A DNA stretch of 64,000 nt from Xenopus tropicalis (Eukaryota; Chordata; Amphibia; Anura; Pipidae): assembly GCF_000004195.4 (NCBI RefSeq), contig NC_030680.2:140615545-140679544 (forward strand), read 5' to 3'. Positions 11,126 through 22,134 of this stretch are shown piece by piece. A program made the translations under genes and the position numbers. The notes under the pieces are model-generated. The model made no database searches, was not told the DNA's origin, and saw only the letters and a program-made list of their open reading frames with translations. Position 1 is the stretch's first letter. Each line of letters starts with the position of its first letter.

Positions 11126-11540
11126 GTAAATAAAATCTCGCCTGTTCCACTCCATGGTTTAGTGGGGGGGTGCAATGTTGAAAAAGTGTCCTTTATATCT
11201 ATTTTATTTATAAATCAAGGGCTTTGGGCTATTAGTGATAACTAATTCCTTTCAGTCAGTCCTTGGCTTCTGTTCTAGCAAGTAGCAATGTGTAAGCAAC
11301 GTGGCAAGAGAGGAAAACAAAAAGTAATAATGTTTATTAAATATGTATCTCTCTGCCCCCATAGGGCAGAACGGGTGTTTGTCCTTGGCCCCCAGCATTA
11401 CACCAGGGACATATTATATTATGGAAGGATATTTTCAGTATATATCAGGTCTCTGTTAGACTGGGGTACCTGGGGCCCCCCAGAGAACCTCACCCCAGGA
11501 GTCTGTTAAACACATAAGCTCACTTACTGCTGCAACCATA

Positions 11541-11632
11541 GACATGCCAGTAAGACCAATGTGGCAGTAGATTATGAGCACATAGATATGCCAGTAATAC
11601 CAATGTGGCAGTAGATTATGAGCACATAATTA
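11541..11632. repeat. 44-bp tandem duplication, about two units
   Basis: ATGCCAGTAA-ACCAATGTGG and CAGTAGATTATGAGCACATA repeat with 44-bp spacing (for example at 11,544 and 11,588). A third, degenerate start is at about 11,646. Confidence 0.85.
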
Positions 11633-12679
11633 TGGCACATAGATATGCCAGAAAGATCACTGCAGAAAATGGATAACTAACATATTAACCCCAGGCACAC
11701 CAGTAAAATTACTTCAGAATTGAACAATGAACATATTTACTTTAGACATGTAAGATGAATGGGCTTGGCTGGGCTAACCTAATAGTGTATGGGTAGTTGC
11801 CTGGGTGCACAACTAACCACCTAACTATCATCAGGGGATGCTTTGAGTAAAATCAGGATGCAGGGCTGCAATAATTGCACTTCATTTACATTTAATCATT
11901 TTACATGTTCAGCTTTAAAGTGATAGCTTTTATTGGATCAGTTGGGTACATCAGCTTTAAAGTTTATTTCCAGCTTTGATCAGGCCCAGGTTGCTACGGT
12001 ATGGAGCAGTGCTACAACTAAGCTACACATTTGTCACCTGAAACATTTCATCAACAGGTTTTCATGAAGCCTTCAGTATTTGTTGCCATATATTAAATTC
12101 ATTATTTTTTAAAATGTAGCACTCCTATATTAAATTCATATAAGAGCAGTGACACATTCCGTGAGCCATACCACTGTGACAAGGGCAGGGGGGGGTTCTA
12201 TTCACTCTACACTGTAGATTGACCACAAGTTTGTCTGACTAATGTTTCCTGGGAAGGAACAAGACTTTGCAAAGAAGATTCAGTGCTAATGCTAATACTT
12301 TCTTAATATAATTCACTAATCATTCTGAATTTATTGAATAATTTAGACACAAAAACAATTTTGTGATTCCTGCTTCTATTTCTCAATTACAGGAAAATAA
12401 ATACTAATAAATCAGATTTTCTTACCCAGACAGATATAAATAAACCTACCTACCTGCCTTACTGCTTAGCCCATCTACACTCTCCTCTCTTCTTATCGTC
12501 TTTATTTCATCTCTCTCCTGTTTCCTATATACTTCGCTTGCTTCCAACTTTTTTGTTGCCAACCTTTCCTTTTCCCTGTCCCTCCTTCCCTTCTGCTCTA
12601 TCATATTCTCCCTCTGCTCTTTTCCAGACACATCTCCTCTCCCCAGCGCTTTTATCTTCTCACACCCCCCCCCCCCCTT
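11633..12679. other. AT-rich noncoding sequence
   Basis: No gene or repeat family is recognised in most of it. The last 200 bp is pyrimidine-rich (TCTCC, CCTCTC runs) and may be the decayed upstream part of the LINE that follows. Confidence 0.4.
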
Positions 12680-13648
12680 CTCTATCTCTATTGATGGCAC
12701 CCTCATCAACCCGGTCGACTCGGCGTGTTGTTTGGGGGTGATCTTTGACTCCAGTCTCTCCTTCTCTGACCATATTAACTCCACTGTCAAAACCTGTCAC
12801 TTTTTCTTACACAATTTTTCCAAAATCTGTCCCTTTATTTCTACTGTAACAGCTAGGCTGCTCATGCATGCTCTCATCCTATCCCGACTTGACTATTGTA
12901 ACCTGCTACTAACCGGCCTCCCTAACTCCCATCTTTCCCCCCTACAGTCTATATTAAACACTGCTGCCAGAATTCTCCTCCTCTCATCCAGGAGAGTTCA
13001 CGCCCTCCCCCTGCTAAAGGCCTTATCGTGGCTTCTTTTAAACAAAGAATATCTTACAAACTCCTTCTCTTAACCTTCAAAGCCCTCCATTCCTCTGCCC
13101 CTCACTATATCTCTTCCCTTGTGTCTCCGTACGTTCCTGGCTGACTCCTTCGTTCCTCGCAGAGCAATCGTTTGGTTGCGCCCCCCACTACTACTGCTGT
13201 TTCCCACCTTAACCCTTTCTGCCCTGCTGCCCCTTACATTGGGAATGCCCCCCCTGATTTACTCCGGAGAGAAACCTCCCTCAGTCTTTTTAAAACTAAA
13301 CTTAAAGACTCCCTTTTGGAGCACTCGCCCAGCACCTGATCTGGGAACTGGCACTTATATTGTAGTGTCACCCACTGTCACATACAGCACTTATATTTGC
13401 CTATTTGTGTCTGTAAGTTACCCTCCCATATAGATTGTAAGCTCTACGGGGCAGGGACCTCCATCCTCTTGTGTCTTTGACTCTTAACTTATTGCAACTG
13501 TATCTTGTATTTATTTGTATTTATTGTTATACTGTGTATTTATCTATTATTATCTTAATAACCCCCTGTTTGTATTAATGTATTCTACTGTACAGAGCTG
13601 CGTACATAAGTAGCACTATAAGTAAAGATATACATACATACATACATA
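12680..13648 (+). mobile_element. L2-type LINE fragment: reverse transcriptase C-terminus and 3' tail
   Basis: The + strand encodes the end of a non-LTR reverse transcriptase: LGVIFDSSLSFSDHI at about 12,735-12,780, SRLDYCN at 12,882-12,902, and GLPNSHLSPLQSILNTAARI up to about 12,980. The frame then shifts by two near 13,030-13,054, after which YKLLLLTFKALH and, at 13,278-13,316, SLSLFKTKLKDSL continue the family pattern. The tail ends with GATTGTAAGCTCTACGGGGC, TACAGAGCTGCGTACATAAG and ATACATACATACATA. The copy is 5'-truncated and dead; most of the enzyme and the endonuclease are missing. Confidence 0.92.
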
Positions 13649-14404
13649 GGCGCTACTGGGTTGTAGCAAGAAAATCAGGTGCCAATGGCTTTATTAATGC
13701 CCCACAGTGTAATTGACACCAACACAAATCCTGTAAAAACTGTCACAACTTGTGAGTCATTCACAAACTGATGCTATTTTGCATCTATATTGATACATTG
13801 GTCACAACTTAGCATGCAATTATACTGTTACACTGGGGGAAAATACAACGTTGTGGCCAAAAACATGAGGATGCGAGTCCAAAATGAGTGATTTGCACCA
13901 AGTGCCACTTTAGGTGGCCGTATTAGTGAGGCTTTGCCACCACTTCTGTTGTTGCTATGTTGCATCCCGCAGCCTCCAGGAGAGATACTGATTGTTGTAG
14001 TTAAGCAACAGCCGGAGCTCTGCTGATTGGGCATCATTACATGACTTGCATTCATTTCCTGAGATCTGTAACCCAGGCCTTGCTTTATCCATCTGGGGAC
14101 AAAACACTCCAGATCTATATTTGTTTGCTTTTCCCCATCTGGAACAACCAAGGGTTTACTTTACTCAGCCATGGATTTCCCATGTGAAACAGGTCTCACC
14201 ACCAAAAATAACCCTTCTTTTTTTAAGATACAAGTATTTATTTATAAAGAGTGTAATTACAAACAGCAACTTATTAGAAAATCATTTTTGAGTAAGTGAT
14301 TTTTTTTTTAAATTTTTACAGAAACCAAAAGTGTTTAAGCAAAATTGAACGTTGCAAAAATATAAAGGGTTTGTAATCAAAGCTAGAAAAAAATATGAAT
14401 AAAC
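13649..14404. other. Noncoding sequence
   Basis: No repeat family or gene is recognised. A minus-strand open frame at 13,828-14,151 has no domain and no homopolymeric or codon signal, and is left uncalled. Confidence 0.45.
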
Positions 14405-14703
14405 CAGGGGTCCCCAACCTTTTTGGCACCAAGGGCCGGTTACTACCAGGAAAATGTTTCCACGGACCGGGGGGCGGGGCCATATGCCAAGCGACATTCT
14501 AGTGAAAGCACAGTGAGATGGTGGGAACATGCGTGTACGGCGTGTTCAATCGCGCCTCTATGTGCGGCACGTTCAGTTACGCCTTCAGTTGCGCGGCACG
14601 ATCACACACGTCCTGAATTGGGCGTTGTGGTAACGTCGGCGGCCCAGTCCCATGCAGTCCACGGCCCGGTACCGGTCCGTGGCCTGGCGGTTGGGGACCC
14701 CGG
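14405..14703 (+). mobile_element. hAT-type element, CAGGGGTCCCCAACC ends
   Basis: The left end CAGGGGTCCCCAACC is matched by GGTTGGGGACCCCGG on the right (last bases mutated). The subterminal words CCACGGACCGG and CCGGTCCGTGG are also inverted. Flanks GAATAAAC and CTGTAAAC agree at five of eight positions, consistent with a decayed 8-bp duplication. GC-rich, about 300 bp, no transposase. Confidence 0.75.
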
Positions 14704-14757
14704 CTGTAAACTATGTCCTTATAACTGGTGCTTAGTGATGTCATCAGTGATGTCATA

Positions 14758-15288
14758 AGCTGGCCATACACTAAAAAGGTGGCCATACACACTAAGATCC
14801 GCTCTCTAAGATCCTACGGGTGGGTGATATTGGGCTAATTCGGTCATTTGGCCCTGGGGCGAAACGATCGTATTAGAATGATAGGTATAGGCATCCTCGG
14901 TTCTGGGACCACATCAACGAGCCAATGCGGTCCCCGATCCAACTAAATTTTCAAACCTGCCCGATTGAGATCTGCCCGATTTCTGGCCAGATTTCAGTCA
15001 GACAGGCCTGTCTTTAGTGCCCCTAATTGGGCCAATAAGCTGCCGAATCGGTCTAAGGGACCAATATTGGCAGCTAGAATCGACCTGTGAATGGCCATCT
15101 CAAGATCTATTTGTTTGGCGAGGTCCATATCAATGAGCCAGCGCGACCCTCAATCCACAAGGAAAATCAAATCTGTCTGATCAACATCTGGCCAATCAGA
15201 GGGCCCCATACTTGAGCAGATAAGCTGCCGAATCAGTCTGAAGGGCCTGAATTGGCAGCTTAAAACTGCCTGTGTATGGCCGCCTTTA
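14758..15288 (+). mobile_element. GGCCATACAC-family MITEs, one inside or beside another
   Basis: Two left ends lie close together (AGCTGGCCATACACTA at 14,758 and AGGTGGCCATACACAC at about 14,777). The right end TGTGTATGGCCGCCTTTA is at about 15,270-15,288. Internal words (CACATCAACGAGCCAATGCG, GATAAGCTGCCGAATC twice, about 230 bp apart) show a partial internal duplication. No coding capacity. Confidence 0.75.
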
Positions 15289-16157
15289 GTGATGTAATTT
15301 GTCGTGACAGAAACTATTGCTAGTATAAAAATTGCAATTGTCTACTCATGCTGGAATCAGCCAATCAAAGCAAAGGAAATCTGTCAGTGACTCACAGCAT
15401 GCCTATGTTTGTTGCACCCATAAGAATGTTAGGTTGAGGAACATACCAATAAAATTATATATAACTGTGAGAATAAATAAATCTAGTTGTGAGACAACAC
15501 CCTACAGTTTAGTGAATTGTTATAATAGTGACAGTTCCCCTTTAAAAAAAAATAATGAAAAAAAAAATATATATATATTTAATTAATTTGGACAGTCCAC
15601 CCGGAAACTGACCACAGAAATACTGCCAAACAGGCTATAGGCAAATCCTGGCTTCCTTCTGAGCTTGTGATGGAAACATTGATAGGAATTTGGGATCTTT
15701 GGTTAAAGTGCAGCTTTGTGGATTCCTTTGATCAGGGATCAAGCCTCTCCGATTTAATCCTGTTTGTGCTTATTGAAGTCAGTTGAGCGTTGGTTGTTCA
15801 GCTTGCTTTTTTTTTTTTCCTGGAAAGGGTGGGGGTGGAAACTTGTTTTTCTTTTCTTTCTCTATGTCTTTTCTTTTTCATTCTATTTAATCAGCCATTT
15901 TCCCTGATTATGTTAATAGATATTGCTCCGTGTCATGCCATTTCCTATATGTAGCCCACATCTCGTGCCTCTTATACCTCTATGTGCAATACATCTTATA
16001 AATTGCCCCAGCAAAGTTGGGTTTCTTTATAGGAATGCTTTGTGAAAAGGTAGAAACTACATACGGAGATCGGGCTGTCCTTATGTTCTCAATGAAAAAA
16101 GGCTTGTTCTGTATCTGTATGAATGGACCTCCAAGTATTAACTGGCACCATATACAG
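15289..16157. other. Noncoding sequence with an A/T-rich run
   Basis: 15,545-15,583 is poly-A plus a TA run. 15,590-16,150 is single-copy-looking and may hold conserved noncoding sequence, but no gene, repeat or clear motif cluster is visible. Confidence 0.4.
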
Positions 16158-16809
16158 TACAGGTATGGGACCCATTATCCAGAATGCTCGGGACCTGGGG
16201 TTTTCCGTAATTCGGATCTCCTGCCTTAAGTCTACTAAAAAATAATTTGAACATTAAATAAACCCAATAAGATTGTTTTGCTACCAATAAGGATTAATTA
16301 TATCTTAGTTGGGATCAAGTACAGGTACTGTTTTATTATTACAGAGAAAAGAGAATCATTTAACCATTAAATAAACCCAATAGGGCTGTTCTGCCCCCAA
16401 TAAGGGGTAATTATATCTTAGTTGGGATCAAGTACAGGTACTGTTTTATTATTACAGAGAAAAGGGAATCATTTAACCATTAAATAAACCCAATAGGACT
16501 GTTCTGCCCCCAATAAGGGGTAATTATATCTTAGTTGGGATCAAGTACAGGTACTGTTTTATTATTACAGAGAAAAGGGAATCATTTAACCATTAAATAA
16601 ACCCAATAGGGCTGTTCTGCCCCCAATAAGGGGTAATTATATCTTAGTTGGGATCAAGTACAGGTACTGTTTTATTATTTCAGAGAAAAAGGAAATCATT
16701 TTTTAAAAAGTGAATTATTTGATTAAAATGGAGTCTATGGGAGATCGCATTTCCGAAATTCTGAACTTTCTGGATAATGGGTTTCCGGATAAGGGGTCCG
16801 ATACCTGTA
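16158..16809 (+). mobile_element. TACAGGTATGGGACC MITE with a four-unit 113-bp minisatellite
   Basis: Left end TACAGGTATGGGACC, right end GGATAAGGGGTCCGATACC-TGTA: inverted termini of about 25 bp. The interior has four 113-bp units; ACAGGTACTG recurs at 16,321, 16,434, 16,547 and 16,660. Each unit reads AATAAACCCAATAGG, AATTATATCTTAGTTGGG and TTTTATTATTACAGAGAAA. The right subterminal part contains AATGGAGTCTATGGGAG. No coding sequence. Confidence 0.9.
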
Positions 16810-16929
16810 TAAATGAAAGCAAAGCACACCTAGATAGGAGAAGAATCCCACGAATCCTTCTTTTTTAGTTGACTCACCATACAGGTCATGACTACCTGCT
16901 TATTACAAAGGGCCAGACTGACCCACTGG

Positions 16930-17220
16930 CAGTGTTGGACTGGCCCACCAGGATACCAGGAAAACTCCCAGTGGGCCCAGGTGTCAGTAGGCCTTCCTGC
17001 TCATTTAACCATTTGCCTTGTATGCTTCTACCATGGCCATTACCAGTTCTATATGAGAAGAAACAGAAGAAATGGAAGAAAGGATAGATAATAGTATGTG
17101 TAAGAAGTCATTAGGAAATGAAAGAGTGAAAGTAAGTGAATAGGGAAGGAAAGTTGATCTGGAGAGTGGGCCTAAAGTCTAAGGTTTCTGGTGGGCCCTT
17201 GGCTCCCCAGTCCGACACTG
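16930..17220 (+). mobile_element. hAT-type MITE, CAGTGTYGGACTGG family, intact 8-bp duplication
   Basis: Terminal repeats CAGTGTTGGACTGG and CCAGTCCGACACTG (one mismatch over 14 bp) are flanked by the exact 8-bp duplication CCCACTGG at 16,922-16,929 and 17,221-17,228. The 291-bp body carries GTGGGCCC words near both ends and no transposase. The copy at 21,934 and the start at 63,971 belong to the same family. Confidence 0.93.
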
Positions 17221-17228
17221 CCCACTGG

Positions 17229-17839
17229 GGTTTGAGAAAACCACCCCTTGTGGGCCCAGGTCATGTCTATCCATTGTATGGTGCAACACCCACGCTTGGC
17301 TTCATACTGATGCGAGAGGTTTGTGAGAGAATCGGCCTAGACTAGCAGATTATACAGACCTGTAGAATATATTGGGGGCCCTTGAGGTCAGGCTCTCTCA
17401 TTGGCCCAGTCCGATCACACGCAATGGATAATGTCATCAGGTGACTTTATCCATTTATATCTGCAAGTGCTTTGTGTCCGCTATGACTCCTGAATTCTGG
17501 GGGGGAAGAACTGCTTTGTGGCAATAAAATGCCTATTGTGCCCAAATTGCTCTTTGCACGCTGCGTCTAGGTAAGTGAATGCACCCGTATAATTCCGGTA
17601 CAATAACATAAATCCCTAGTTTACCCCACTATGAGGTTTTGTACTGTGTAAAGGGACATGAGTCAATACCACTTCCAATGGGATAGTGAAGAATTCCAAC
17701 CACCCCGCACTCATCAATTAAATGCCGCCTAGTGGCTCTGGAAATAAAAATAAAATAAAATAAAAGTTGTAAAAAAAAAAAAAAAAAAAATTGCGACTTA
17801 ATCATTAAAAAAAAAATCATCTTTTATTTTTTTTAATGA
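17229..17839. other. Noncoding sequence with poly-A run
   Basis: 17,771-17,790 is an A homopolymer within an A/T-rich inverted stretch (TAATCATTAAAA and TTTTAATGAT around 17,798-17,840). A word cluster at 17,380-17,415 (GGGGGCCCTTG, GGCCCAGTCCGATC) is another scrap of the hAT family above. No gene. Confidence 0.4.
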
Positions 17840-18260
17840 TGGTTCTAAGAGCAGAGCATTGGCTGATTGTAATCAGTGGTCCTCATTGCTTAATCATCAT
17901 TAAAGTGCATCTGACGCCACACCTCAGGCGCGCAAATCCCCTAATGTGCATAATGCGCCGTAAAAGTGTCTCTGAAGTGCTAACGAGATATTAAAAATAG
18001 CTTCCTGCCAATGGGGCTGTCTATAACATCAGTCTGTGGGACTATTGACACTCCACTGCCGTCCCTCTTAAGGTGTCTGATAATTACCTTTCCTTTAAAA
18101 ATAAATTACTTCCTTAAATGCCATAGCAACAGGGATATAGGTGCCGGCCAATCACATTCCAGCCGTATGATGTCAAAGCTGAATGTTAATTATTTTGACC
18201 TTGCAAGACAGCAAGATGGTTCGCTTCATGTTACTTACCCATAAAACACCTTCGGCAAAA
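17840..18260. promoter_or_regulatory. Candidate conserved noncoding element
   Basis: Repeat-free, with TAATTA homeodomain-type cores at 18,081-18,086 and 18,187-18,192, GCGCGCAAAT and TTTGACC words, and no open frame of coding character. Its look (AT-rich cores with scattered CpG) is that of deeply conserved vertebrate noncoding DNA. This is inference from composition only. Confidence 0.4.
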
Positions 18261-18725
18261 CGATAAAGCATCGTCCTATTTCCTTATCCCTTTTGGGGTT
18301 TGTCTTAGTGGGTTTCTTTTACCCCAGTGTGCAGGAGTTCTATTACCAGCCATGGGTAATTGTAATTAAATAATGTATTTATTGAAACTCAGTACAATGA
18401 TGTGAGTTATTTTTACAAATTCAGATATTTCAAAGGCGAATCTTGGGTAACAAGTGCCAGTGGGAGTTCTATATTGTCCTTACGTTCCTATTCTCTACCT
18501 GAAAATATTCTTATTGGGAATGCGCTAACCTATATTTAAGATATTAGGATGTTACTGTAATCATTACTTTTGTACCCAGAATCATGTTGTAAAATAACAG
18601 GAATGGTTTGGGTTTATCTGACTTGGCATCTTTAGAACATTTTTGTGGGGTAATTTAGTCAGAAGCACCTGTGGTAACACTTATCAGCCAATCAGATGGA
18701 GCTTTCAAACTGGTGGCACAGTGCC
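18261..18725. other. Noncoding sequence
   Basis: AT-rich, no repeat family or gene recognised. Confidence 0.45.
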
Positions 18726-19047
18726 TTAAGCAGGGCATATACACACCTATATTACTGTATGAAACCTCATGTCGTACGATATTCATTCGACGAGACGACC
18801 GATATATCGTAACAGCTTTGGATATCGGTCGTCTCGTCAATTGGCCCGGACAAAAGATTTTGATTGGGTGCCATTGAAGGTGCCCCGAGCAAAATCTGTG
18901 TTTAGGGCTGAATCATCAGGTGGAGGTAGAATCCCTATTGTTTCTACCTCCGTATCAGCCCTGGACGTCAGTGGGGGAAATGAACGATCTTTCCTGCGAC
19001 CAATGGTTGCAGGAAAGATCGTAATTGGGAAGGGTATGGCCACCTTT
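18726..19047 (+). mobile_element. TTAA-target MITE, related to the copy at 34,694
   Basis: It begins TTAAGCAGGGCATATACAC and ends GGTATGGCCACCTTTA. It shares GATTTTGAT-GGGTGCCAT, AGGAGGTAGAAT-type and GAACGATCTTTC words with 34,694-35,015. Internally ACGAGACGACCGATAT is paired with ATATCGGTCGTCTCGT across a short loop, a strong stem. No coding capacity. Confidence 0.75.
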
Positions 19048-19189
19048 AGTGTATAGTATAGTGTTTTTGATACCCGACTTTGTATGTAGGACCAATGGTA
19101 AGCCATAAGGGCGCATTCACTTACCTAGACACAGTGTGCAAAGTGCAATTTTGAGCACAATCAGCATGTTTTTTTTTCCCCACAATTCA

Positions 19190-19800
19190 CTGTTTGTTCC
19201 TAGAATTCAGAAACAATGACTTCCACCCAAAATATATATATTTTCTTTGTTCATATGTAACAAAAAAGATGACAGGAACAGAAAAAACATGATAATCACG
19301 TAGGGGGAAAGTGTCAAGTAGCCGTTTTATTAGGAAATCTGCTTTTGTAGGAAGATGATCGGATACTTGCGCCAAAGTTGTTAAATGTTTGAAAAGGAGA
19401 ATTATGTCTTTTTTAAAACCTAATGTCCAAGTAGAATTATATTGATTAAAACATTCTGAGTTAATTAAAAGTGAGAAAAAGAGCTTTGCATAAATGAATG
19501 TGGTCATTGGGTGCGAGTCCGTGGAATGACCCGTAGCCTCGGTTACAGTGAAATATGTCTCCTATCATCCTTCGGCCAGGGGAATCAAAGTTAATCCCAG
19601 AGTTTGTCGCTGGTTTCCAAATATTTCTCTGTACTGTACGGTATAAGCTTTGGACTCCCCAGTCATTATAGAGTTGATTGTCAGCTCTGCAGCTTAAAAA
19701 TTGGTCCCTTTCGGTCTCACCAATAAATTGTTGCTTCTCTGACGCTTTGGATTCAGTTCCCATTTCAGTTCATGATCTGTCTTAATCTTAAGGCTTGCCA
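19190..19800. promoter_or_regulatory. Candidate conserved noncoding element
   Basis: About 0.6 kb of repeat-free sequence. Two minus-strand open frames (19,187-19,507 and 19,461-19,763) overlap and lack any recognisable domain, splice signals or codon character. Motif-like words include TTAATTAAAAG near 19,462 and CACTTCAATG at 19,824. Regulatory role inferred. Confidence 0.35.
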
Positions 19801-19952
19801 ACTCACTGTATTTTTTTTGAGTCACTTCAATGTAAGACCCCCACACCCAGTTACACACAGTAATACACCTGTCACCCATTGCCACTGAATGGCAGAGAAT
19901 CGTCACACAAAATCCTAGATCAGTAGAGAAGGAAGCATGGTTGGAAGGGCAG

Positions 19953-20135
19953 GGTGCCTGGGTGAAACAGGGGCAGGATTGGGGGTAACAGGGGCGGGAT
20001 TGGGCGTAACACGGGCAGGATTGGGTGGAACAGGGGCGGGATCGGGTGGAACAGGGGTGGGATTGAGCAGAACAGGGGGCGAGATTGGGCAGAACAGGGG
20101 GTGGGATTGGGCAGAACAGGGGGCAGGGTCAGGGC
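19953..20135 (+). repeat. G-rich minisatellite, about 21-23-bp unit, G-quadruplex capable
   Basis: AACAGGGGCGGGATTGGG-type units repeat about eight times. Around 20,024-20,048 the + strand gives four G tracts with loops of 7, 1 and 3 nt, meeting the usual G3+N1-7 rule. Two minus-strand proline-rich open frames across it are by-products of the repeat. Confidence 0.85.
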
Positions 20136-20248
20136 ACCAATATGCATCTGGATCACTCAAGGTTCAGGTTGGCATCTCTGTTACACACCTATCATGCATT
20201 TTCTTGCTCCATTTTCACAACACAAACTGGCCATACATGGGCTGATAC

Positions 20249-20590
20249 TTAAGGTGGCCATACACAGACTGAAAGTCAGTCTGCAACTTATTGGCCTGTG
20301 TATGGGGCCCTCAGACTGGCCTGCCTGACCAATATCTGGCTGAAAATCCAGAAGTCAATTGAGCAGGTTTAAAAATCTCATCGGGGCAAAGAACGCATCG
20401 GCAAATTGATGCAGTCCTCACTCTGAATCCCATCAATATCCAGTATAAAGGTGGGCATATCGGGGAAAGATCTGCTTGTTTGGCGACTGTAATTTCTACA
20501 GACAGTGAACTAAAGCTGGCCATACACTAAAAAAACTGCTCGTTTGCCGACCTTGCCAAATGACCAGATCTTTAAGTGTATGGCCAGTTT
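20249..20590 (+). mobile_element. GGCCATACAC-family MITE, composite
   Basis: The left end TTAAGGTGGCCATACACAG is at 20,249. A second left end AGCTGGCCATACACTA is at about 20,514, and a right end AGTGTATGGCCAG at 20,575-20,588. Internal words (CCTGACCAATATCTGGC, GGGGAAAGATCTGCTTG) match the family. Likely one element nested in or abutting another. Confidence 0.7.
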
Positions 20591-20742
20591 GTGTCCACTG
20601 TCTGTAGAAATTACTGTCTGACACTGTCCAGGAAAGACATAGCACGCCTTCCTCTCCCCGCAGGTCTCCATGGGGCCCTGTTATTGGCTCCTTCTATTGT
20701 TGGCCCTGGGGATCCACTGACATCCCCACTAAACAAAAAGAT

Positions 20743-21170
20743 CTTAAAGGAATAGTCCAGTATAAAACTGAAACTGGGTTAAACAAACAGACTGCGCCAA
20801 ATAAAAAAAGTTTTAATATAGTTAGTTAGGTAAAATGTAATCTCTAAAGGCTGGAGTGGGCAGATGTCTAACATAATAGCCAAAACACTACTTCCTGCGT
20901 CAGCTCTCTAAGCTGTTAGATAGTCAGTGACTCTATGGGGGGCCCCATGGGACATAAGTGTTCAGTTAGTTTGCTTTTGAATCAGACCTGTGTGCTCACA
21001 AACTAACTGAACAGTTTTGGCCCATATGGCACCCCTTCAAGTCAAGTCACTGATTGGTTATTGACTGCTAACAGCTTAGACAGCTGTAAAGGAGAAAGAG
21101 TTCTGGCTATTATGTTAGATATCTGCTCACTCCAGCCTTTATAGATTACATTTTTGCCTAACTAACTATG
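20743..21170. mobile_element. T2-type palindromic MITE
   Basis: It starts TTAAAGGAATAGTCCAG, the T2-type TTAAAGG terminus. The element folds on itself: TAGTTAGTTAGGTAAAATGT with ACATTTTTGCCTAACTAACTA, GGCTGGAGTGGGCAGAT with ATCTGCTCACTCCAGCC, and GTTCAGTTAGTTTG with CAAACTAACTGAAC near the centre (about 20,990). The right terminal TTTAA is not intact, so the end is approximate. Confidence 0.8.
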
Positions 21171-21925
21171 TGTATAGTTTAATATTATTTATATACAGTA
21201 ACATCACACTAGAACTTCTTCTTCCATTCCAGCATCTGCTTTTTGGGAAACTGGTATTGTCTGGTTATAATGCATTAATAATGATTAATATTATTTACCA
21301 TTTTGTATTTATAGCCCTTAGGGCTGACTCCTGGTACATGGCGCTGCTTCTACTTTTTCCAACAAAACCTTTAGAACTTTAAATGTAAAAAGAACCGGAA
21401 GTTTATTTGGTGAGAATCTGTGGCTTTCTGGGCCGGTGGTGCCGAGCCTGTGCCGTTGCAGATAGTGCCGGCTTTGCCGGAATTTTTATTATTATTATTT
21501 TTTTTTAGAATCATCTCTGTAGATCTGTATTAACAATGCAAACACCCTCGAATGTTAATAGAACTCCTCTAAGCTTTTAATTCCACTGAATTTATGGCTT
21601 GCCGTTATTTTCATGAATTTCTAACGCTTTGATTCTTAAGAGCCCCATTTAATCAGTTTTGCCTGGCACGGAACATAATAAACAACTTTCTGGTGTTAAA
21701 GTGCCACATGAGAGAGGCTGCTAACAGGGAAGTTAAGTGTTTCTGCCACTAGCACTTTTGCACTGTATTTTTCATGAGCTGTTACCAGCCTTAATGTGCT
21801 GCGCAGGCTTCCGAATGCTGGTTAAAGATTGTGATAAACACCCAGACCTCGGGCGCGCTCGCAGGTATCTCCATGTACAGCCCCCGCGCTACTGCAGCTC
21901 TCATTGGAGCGCAAGCTTTGCCGCA
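21171..21925. promoter_or_regulatory. Unique block, best candidate CNE at 21,540-21,840
   Basis: Repeat-free sequence with AT-rich motif-like words (TTTAATCAGTTTTGCC, AGCTTTTAATTCC, CATTTAATCAG). No coding signal. 21,840-21,925 is GC-richer with CTCGGGCGCGCTCGC. Confidence 0.35.
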
Positions 21926-21933
21926 ACTGGGGG

Positions 21934-22126
21934 CAGTGTCGGGCCGAGATGCCAGGGGCCCACTTTCTAAACTATTATTCCATTTCTCTATCCTTCCATC
22001 TTTTATTCCCATACAGAAATAGGGAATGACCATGCAATTGGTCAAATAGTTAGAAGCAAGAAGGCCCACTGACGCCTGGGCCCACCGGGAGTTTTCCTGG
22101 TATCCTGGTGGGCCAGTCCGACACTG
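21934..22126 (-). mobile_element. hAT-type MITE, CAGTGTCGGACTGG family, intact duplication
   Basis: It begins CAGTGTCGGGCCG and ends CCAGTCCGACACTG, flanked by the exact 8-bp duplication ACTGGGGG at 21,926-21,933 and 22,127-22,134. The 193-bp copy is an inner-deleted, oppositely oriented relative of 16,930-17,220 (both carry TGGGCCCACCGG/GTGGGCC and TTTTCCTGGTATCCTGGTGG words). Confidence 0.92.
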
Positions 22127-22134
22127 ACTGGGGG

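Noticed and set aside
12446..12790. 114-codon minus-strand frame, Glu/Lys/Arg-rich
   Set aside because: It is the complement of the pyrimidine-rich lead-in to the + strand L2 LINE fragment.
19461..19763. 100-codon minus-strand frame
   Set aside because: No domain, start context or splice sites; a second frame overlaps it. Treated as chance in a CNE-like block.
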